Assembly: GCA_049680295.1 (NCBI GenBank)
Contig: JBAUHN010000102.1
Location: forward strand, 1-54,664
Direction of reading: 5' to 3'
DNA: 54,664 nt
DNA from: JBAUHN01 sp049680295
GTDB taxonomy: Bacteria > Pseudomonadota > Alphaproteobacteria > Rhodobacterales > Rhodobacteraceae
A model generated the notes under the pieces. The model did not search any database, was not told the origin of the DNA, and saw only the letters and a program-made list of their open reading frames with translations. The translations under genes were made by a program, and so were the position numbers. Positions within the stretch are counted from its first letter, which is position 1. Each line of letters starts with the position of its first letter. Shown in pieces: positions 50,465-54,664 of this stretch.

Positions 50465-52741
50465 TTAGCCGCATTTAGAGTGCCCGCAACTGCCGCAGGT
50501 CATGCAGCCTTCGACCATCCGCAAATCAAACTGTCCGCAGCTTGAACAGGCTTTGCCGCGTGGCGCATCAAGGCCTACCACTTGCGCTTTTGGATCGGAT
50601 TTCAACCCCATCCCTTCGCCCGCAATAAACCCTGTGGCAATCATATGTTGTTCGATAACGCCACCAATCGCGGCCAGAATCGAGGGAATGTATTTGCCCT
50701 GCATCCACGCCCCACCGCGCGGATCGAACACCGCCTTTAGTTCTTCGACAACAAAGGACACATCACCGCCACGCCGGAACACCGCTGATATCATCCGTGT
50801 CAGGGCCACCGTCCAGGCAAAATGCTCCATGTTTTTGGAGTTGATGAACACTTCAAAGGGACGTCGGTGACCGTTCATCACAATGTCATTGATGGTGATA
50901 TAGAGCGCGTGTTCGCTGTCGGGCCATTTGACTTTGTAGGTGTTGCCCTCCAATTCGTTCGGGCGGTCCAGCGGTTCGGACATATAGATGACGTCGCCCC
51001 CATCTGAAGCCTGTGCCGGGGCTTCGCCCGGGGCCTTGTCCGAGGTTTCGCTGACGCTTAACACCGATCCGGTCACAGCATTGGGCCGATAGGTCGTGCA
51101 GCCCTTACAGCCACTGTCCCAGGCCGCCATATAGACATCTTTGAAACTGTCAAAGCTGATGTCTTCGGGGCAGTTGATGGTTTTGGAAATCGACGAATCC
51201 ACCCATTTTTGCGCGGCCGCCTGCATCTTGACATGATCCATCGGCGCCAGAGTTTGCGCATTTACGAAATAGTCTGGCAACGGCGCATCGCCTTTTAGCT
51301 CGCGCCAAAGGTTTACTGCATAATCAACGACTTCTTCTTCGGTGCGGGTGCCGTCCTTTTGCAGAACCTTGCGGGTGTAAGCGTAGGCAAAGACCGGTTC
51401 AATCCCGGAACTGACGTTGCCCGCGTAAAGGCTGATCGTGCCCGTCGGTGCAATCGACGTCAGCAAAGCGTTGCGGATGCCATGTGTCCGTATGGCATCG
51501 CGCACATCCTCGTCCATCATCTGCATGGTGCCGGAATTCAGATAGGCCTCGGCGTCAAACAGCGGAAACGGGCCTTTTTCGCGGGCCAGATCAACCGACG
51601 CCAGATAGGCCGCACGGGCAATCGCCTTAAGCCAGCTTTCGGTCTGCGCCGCAGCCGCGTCTGATCCATAACGCAGCCCGACCATCAGCAACGCATCCGC
51701 CAGACCGGTTACGCCCAAACCAATCCGCCGTTTCGCCGCAGCCTCGCGGGCCTGCGCCTCAAGCGGGAATTTCGAGGCATCAACCACATTGTCCATCATC
51801 CGAACGGACGTGGCCACCAACTCGCTCAGCGCATCTGCGTCGAGTGCTGCTGCGTCCGAGAACGGATCCGTCACCAGACGCGCCAGATTGATCGAGCCCA
51901 GCAAACAGGCCCCATAGGGCGGCAAAGGTTGCTCGCCACAGGGATTTGTGGCGGCAATGGTTTCGCAATAGCTTAGGTTATTGGCCTGATTGATCCGGTC
52001 GATGAAAATCACACCGGGTTCGGCAAAATCATAGGTCGCCTGCATGATCCGATTCCAAAGATCGCGCGCCTCGAGGGTGCGGTACACTTTGTCGCCGAAT
52101 TTCAGATCCCATTTACCATCCGATTTGACGGCCTCCATAAACGGATCGGTGATCAGCACCGACATGTTGAACATCCGCAACCGCGCGGCGTCGGATTTTG
52201 CGGTGATAAAATCCTCAATATCGGGGTGATCGCAACGCATCGTCGCCATCATCGCCCCGCGCCTGCTGCCTGCTGACATAATCGTGCGGCACATCGCGTC
52301 CCAGACATCCATGAACGACAAAGGCCCCGAGGCATCCGCCGAAACCCCCAAAACATCTGCGCCCTTGGGCCGGATGGTGGAAAAATCATAGCCGATCCCA
52401 CCGCCCTGCTGCATGGTTAATGCGGCCTCTTTCAGCATATCGAAAATGCCGCCCATACTATCGGGAACAGTTCCCATCACAAAACAATTGAACAGCGTCA
52501 CCCGACGCGCGGTACCTGCCCCGGCAGTGATGCGTCCTGCGGGGAGATATTTGAAATCCTCCAGCGCCTGGTAAAACTGATCTTCCCAATCGCCCGGCGC
52601 CTTTTCAACCTGCGCCAGATCGCGTGCAATCCGGCGCCAGGTGTCTTCGACCGTGACATCCCTGGGCCTGCCATCCGCGTCTTTGAAACGGTATTTCATA
52701 TCCCAGATCTGTTCGGCAATCGGGGCAGCAAATCGGGTCAT
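50465..52741 (-). CDS. nrdJ: Adenosylcobalamin-dependent ribonucleotide reductase (class II)
   Basis: A 758-aa enzyme that reduces ribonucleotides with B12 instead of a tyrosyl radical. Cys268 in TNPCGEQ is the thiyl radical site. Cys86 in LFNCF and Cys279 (11 residues after Cys268) are the redox pair by comparison with Thermotoga NrdJ. GGGIGYDFS and APTGTISLYAGN are typical. The C-terminal cysteine cluster (CSSC, CMTCGSCGHSKC) is the thiol tail. No separate small subunit. No cobalamin riboswitch is visible upstream, but DnaA-box-like sites and a palindrome are. Confidence 0.95.
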   Translation of the reverse strand: MTRFAAPIAEQIWDMKYRFKDADGRPRDVTVEDTWRRIARDLAQVEKAPGDWEDQFYQALEDFKYLPAGRITAGAGTARRVTLFNCFVMGTVPDSMGGIFDMLKEAALTMQQGGGIGYDFSTIRPKGADVLGVSADASGPLSFMDVWDAMCRTIMSAGSRRGAMMATMRCDHPDIEDFITAKSDAARLRMFNMSVLITDPFMEAVKSDGKWDLKFGDKVYRTLEARDLWNRIMQATYDFAEPGVIFIDRINQANNLSYCETIAATNPCGEQPLPPYGACLLGSINLARLVTDPFSDAAALDADALSELVATSVRMMDNVVDASKFPLEAQAREAAAKRRIGLGVTGLADALLMVGLRYGSDAAAAQTESWLKAIARAAYLASVDLAREKGPFPLFDAEAYLNSGTMQMMDEDVRDAIRTHGIRNALLTSIAPTGTISLYAGNVSSGIEPVFAYAYTRKVLQKDGTRTEEEVVDYAVNLWRELKGDAPLPDYFVNAQTLAPMDHVKMQAAAQKWVDSSISKTINCPEDISFDSFKDVYMAAWDSGCKGCTTYRPNAVTGSVLSVSETSDKAPGEAPAQASDGGDVIYMSEPLDRPNELEGNTYKVKWPDSEHALYITINDIVMNGHRRPFEVFINSKNMEHFAWTVALTRMISAVFRRGGDVSFVVEELKAVFDPRGGAWMQGKYIPSILAAIGGVIEQHMIATGFIAGEGMGLKSDPKAQVVGLDAPRGKACSSCGQFDLRMVEGCMTCGSCGHSKCG

Positions 52742-52854
52742 CGGGCGATTCTTTCATGGAATAAGCAGGATCGCACAATAAACCGAAACGCCGGAAAACC
52801 ACAACACTTTGCAGTCGCGGGAAAACGCTCTACCCTATCTGGCACAGTGGACGA

Positions 52855-52871
52855 ATCTGTTTTGAACAGAT
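52855..52871. promoter_or_regulatory. 17-bp inverted repeat between nrdJ and DUF1489
   Basis: ATCTGTT and AACAGAT around TTG, a perfect 7-3-7 palindrome in the 166-bp divergent gap. It does not match the alphaproteobacterial LexA direct repeat (GTTC-N7-GTTC). It lies 37 bp before the DUF1489 start and 114 bp before nrdJ. Confidence 0.45.
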
Positions 52872-52879
52872 GTGTATAA
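52871..52879 (-). promoter_or_regulatory. DnaA-box-like site (TTATACACA)
   Basis: On the minus strand TTATACACA fits the DnaA consensus TTWTNCACA. A related GTATACACG lies 12 bp downstream at 52883-52891. With the second box at 52907 this forms a small cluster in the nrdJ/DUF1489 gap. Confidence 0.4.
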
Positions 52880-52906
52880 CTTCGTGTATACTTTGGTGGG
52901 AAACTC

Positions 52907-52915
52907 TGTGGATAA
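52907..52915 (-). promoter_or_regulatory. Perfect DnaA box (TTATCCACA)
   Basis: Exact match to the high-affinity DnaA box on the minus strand. It overlaps the GTG start of the DUF1489 gene. The distance from the first box is 36 bp. Confidence 0.45.
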
Positions 52916-53339
52916 AATCACCAACCTGATAAAACTGTCCGTTGGCACAGAATCCGTCGAGGATCTGATCCGTTGGCACAGTACAAAACGCGCCCAAGCG
53001 CCCGATGGATTGCCCCGTCACGTGACCCGCATGTGGCCCAAGCGCGCGGCGGAAATCCTTAATGGCGGGTCGATTTTCTGGGTCATCAAAGGCACCATCC
53101 AATGTCGCCAGCGCATTTTGCGACTGGATGAACAGATCGGATCGGACGGCATCCGGCGGTGCGCCATTGTGCTTGACCCGGAACTACACCGCACACATTC
53201 CGTGTTGAAACGTCCCTTTCAGGGCTGGCGCTACCTGGCCCCCGAAGACGCGCCGCAAGATTTACCGGAAAACCGCGAAACCGACGACACCTTGCCGGTC
53301 GATTTGAACCTTGCCTTGGCGGAAATCGGCGTTTTGTGA
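52908..53339 (+). CDS. DUF1489 family protein
   Basis: A 143-aa protein with the DUF1489 pattern: TNLIKLSVGTESVEDLIRWH, TRMWPKRAAEILNGGSIFWVIKG, and HSVLKRPFQGWRYLAPEDAP. Function unknown; widespread in alphaproteobacteria. The GTG at 52908 is taken as start because the family begins just before the LIKLSVG segment; an upstream GTG at 52872 is possible. GGTGGGAA lies about 5 nt upstream. Convergent with hisG, divergent from nrdJ. Confidence 0.85.
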   Translation: MDKITNLIKLSVGTESVEDLIRWHSTKRAQAPDGLPRHVTRMWPKRAAEILNGGSIFWVIKGTIQCRQRILRLDEQIGSDGIRRCAIVLDPELHRTHSVLKRPFQGWRYLAPEDAPQDLPENRETDDTLPVDLNLALAEIGVL

Positions 53340-53352
53340 GGGCAGCCAGACC

Positions 53353-54054
53353 CTAATTGCCATGACGTTCCAGCCGCGCAAGAAATCCCGCGAGAACGTC
53401 CCGATCAACATCTGAAATCCCGGCCACTCGACTGCGCCACAAGGTCGCCTGAGACTGCAAAATCGGCGCATCCGACAGCGTTTTCAGATGGTTGGCTCGC
53501 AAGGTTTCACCACTCGACGTGATATCGGCCACTGCTTCGGCGGTCAGGTTGGCGACGGTACCTTCCGTCGCACCCTGACTGTCGACCAAGGCATAATCGG
53601 CAACCCCGGCCAAACGCAGATAATCGCGCACCAAGCGGTGGTATTTCGTAGCGATCCGCAATCTGAACCCGTGATGCGCCCTGAAAGCGGCGGCAACAGC
53701 GTCCAGATCATCCACCGTGTCGACGTCAACCCATGCCTTTGGCACCGCAAGGATCAGATTGGCATGGCCGAACTGCAACGGCTCGACCTCTTCAACCTGT
53801 TGCTCCCACAGAGGCAACTTCTCCTGAATCAGATCGGTGCCGGTGACGCCAAGATTGATCCGGCCTGCCGCAAGTTCACGGGGAATTTCGCTGGCCGATA
53901 ACAATACCAACGACACACCATCCACCCCGTCAACAGCACCGGCATATTCGCGGTCTGACCCAGTACGCGACAAGGAAATGCCGCGCGCGCCGAACCACTC
54001 AAACGTTTTTTCCATCAACCGGCCTTTGGACGGCACCCCCAGCTTAACGCTCAT
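53353..54054 (-). CDS. hisG: ATP phosphoribosyltransferase, short form
   Basis: A 233-aa catalytic subunit for the first step of histidine synthesis (ATP plus PRPP to phosphoribosyl-ATP). PSKGRLMEKT, GVTGTDLIQE, and the PRPP-binding GATEGTVANLTAEAVADITSSGETLRAN are intact. The short form lacks the C-terminal regulatory domain and needs HisZ, whose gene is directly upstream and overlaps by 4 nt. The pair forms a hetero-octamer. Confidence 0.95.
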   Translation of the reverse strand: MSVKLGVPSKGRLMEKTFEWFGARGISLSRTGSDREYAGAVDGVDGVSLVLLSASEIPRELAAGRINLGVTGTDLIQEKLPLWEQQVEEVEPLQFGHANLILAVPKAWVDVDTVDDLDAVAAAFRAHHGFRLRIATKYHRLVRDYLRLAGVADYALVDSQGATEGTVANLTAEAVADITSSGETLRANHLKTLSDAPILQSQATLWRSRVAGISDVDRDVLAGFLARLERHGN

Positions 54055-54664
54055 GATGCGGCCTCCAGTTCCAGCATCAGGCCCGGCCGCAATACGCCGC
54101 CCACGGCCGGAATTTCGGCGCCCTGCCCCAACCGCCGTGTCAGCGCATCATATCTGCCACCCGTCGCCACAGCGGGTTTGTCCGGGTGTGCCACGCTGTA
54201 AAAGCCAAAGACAAAGCCGTCGTAATACTCCATCGACGTGCGGCCATAGTTGGCCTCAAACGGCAGGGATGCGACGTCAATTCCGGAGGTGTCCATCGCG
54301 TCCACCCGCTGTTTCATACGCTCGACAACCGGACCGATCGCGGGGATATCAACCGCCAGATCGCGCAGATTTTCCAATGCAAAGGGCATCATTTCCCGTA
54401 CGCCCAACAATGCCGCAATCAAATCCACCTCAGCGGCGCTGATCGGGTCGGTTGTCGCATCTTCGCGAATGATCGCCAAACGTGCTTTGATTTCGGCCTT
54501 GGACCGCAGGCCAATCAGCGGCGTCGGAATGTCAGGCATGGCATCTGCCACCAGGGCTGCGCGCGATGATGACAGGGGCACCCGCCCGGCGAAGCGGTCC
54601 AGCAACGCCCGGAATTTACGCGGCCGCCAGATGTGGCGCATTAACGCGGATTTGCGGCGGTCCG
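54051..54664 (-). CDS. hisZ: ATP phosphoribosyltransferase regulatory subunit HisZ (partial)
   Basis: The C-terminal part (about 204 residues) of the histidyl-tRNA-synthetase-like subunit that activates short HisG. The motif VATGGRYDALTRRLG resembles motif 3 of class II synthetases, and DGFVFGFYS precedes it. The frame runs past the window edge, so the N-terminal half is missing. It overlaps the hisG start by 4 nt, so the two are coupled. A true histidyl-tRNA synthetase is unlikely given the partner and the absence of a C-terminal anticodon-binding domain. Confidence 0.88.
   Translation of the reverse strand, partial: DRRKSALMRHIWRPRKFRALLDRFAGRVPLSSSRAALVADAMPDIPTPLIGLRSKAEIKARLAIIREDATTDPISAAEVDLIAALLGVREMMPFALENLRDLAVDIPAIGPVVERMKQRVDAMDTSGIDVASLPFEANYGRTSMEYYDGFVFGFYSVAHPDKPAVATGGRYDALTRRLGQGAEIPAVGGVLRPGLMLELEAAS

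Noticed and set aside
52742..52907. Searched for a cobalamin riboswitch upstream of nrdJ
   Set aside because: The 166-bp gap lacks a B12-box-like sequence and is too short for the full element.

Overview
The window looks like a chromosomal segment of an alphaproteobacterium of the Rhodobacteraceae (Roseobacter/Rhodobacter group). The evidence is the gene content and order: ethylmalonyl-CoA pathway genes beside an sdh-mdh-sucCD-sucAB-lpd block, a short HisG paired with HisZ, NnrU, DUF1194, DUF1489, DUF4175 and Hint-domain proteins, a class II ribonucleotide reductase, and SoxBDAG sarcosine oxidase. Coding density is high, with many ATGA/TGATG overlaps. I see no tRNA, rRNA, insertion sequence, prophage or CRISPR array.

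Layout. (1) 1-3.5 kb: the C-terminal part of ethylmalonyl-CoA mutase, an H-NS-like protein, DeoD, a DUF1989 protein and small exported or membrane proteins. (2) 3.5-9 kb, minus strand: sdhCDAB, with a sulfotransferase-like gene and a lipoprotein gene between sdhA and sdhB; a DUF1194 gene lies upstream. (3) 9-11.8 kb, minus strand: mcl2-nnrU-DUF1737-mch, more of the ethylmalonyl-CoA pathway. (4) 12-25.3 kb, plus strand: a small exported protein, mdh, terminator, sucC, methyltransferase, a possible 30-aa ORF, lipoprotein, sucD, exported protein, sucA, sucB, two MAPEG proteins and lpdA. (5) 25.3-28.2 kb, minus strand: ftsE-ftsX-plsC-PNPOx-like. (6) 28.4-36.8 kb: a zinc-ribbon membrane protein, then argH-lipoprotein-DUF2834-lysA-DUF4175 on the minus strand, a thioredoxin-like protein and a Hint protein. 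(7) 37-43 kb: SulP transporter, mtnP, apt, an FAD-linked dehydrogenase and an exported metallo-hydrolase-fold protein. (8) 43.4-49.5 kb: soxBDAG and a GlxA-type regulator. (9) 49.5-54.7 kb: a PEP mutase/ICL-family protein, nrdJ, DUF1489, hisG and partial hisZ.

How it works together. Most of the left half encodes acetyl-CoA and C4-dicarboxylate metabolism: the ethylmalonyl-CoA pathway feeds malate and succinyl-CoA into the TCA enzymes encoded next to it. The strongest non-coding signal is a matched pair of tandem palindromes. TGTGATCACA occurs twice, with centres exactly 21 bp apart and an AT-rich 11-bp spacer, upstream of sucC. A near-identical pair lies upstream of sdhC. This suggests one regulator controlling both TCA operons. 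Second in interest are the small exported and accessory proteins built into the suc and sdh operons, and a sarcosine oxidase delta subunit that has lost all its zinc-binding cysteines. Product calls rest on recognised family motifs. Starts were chosen from Shine-Dalgarno spacing and known family N-termini and are less certain than the products.
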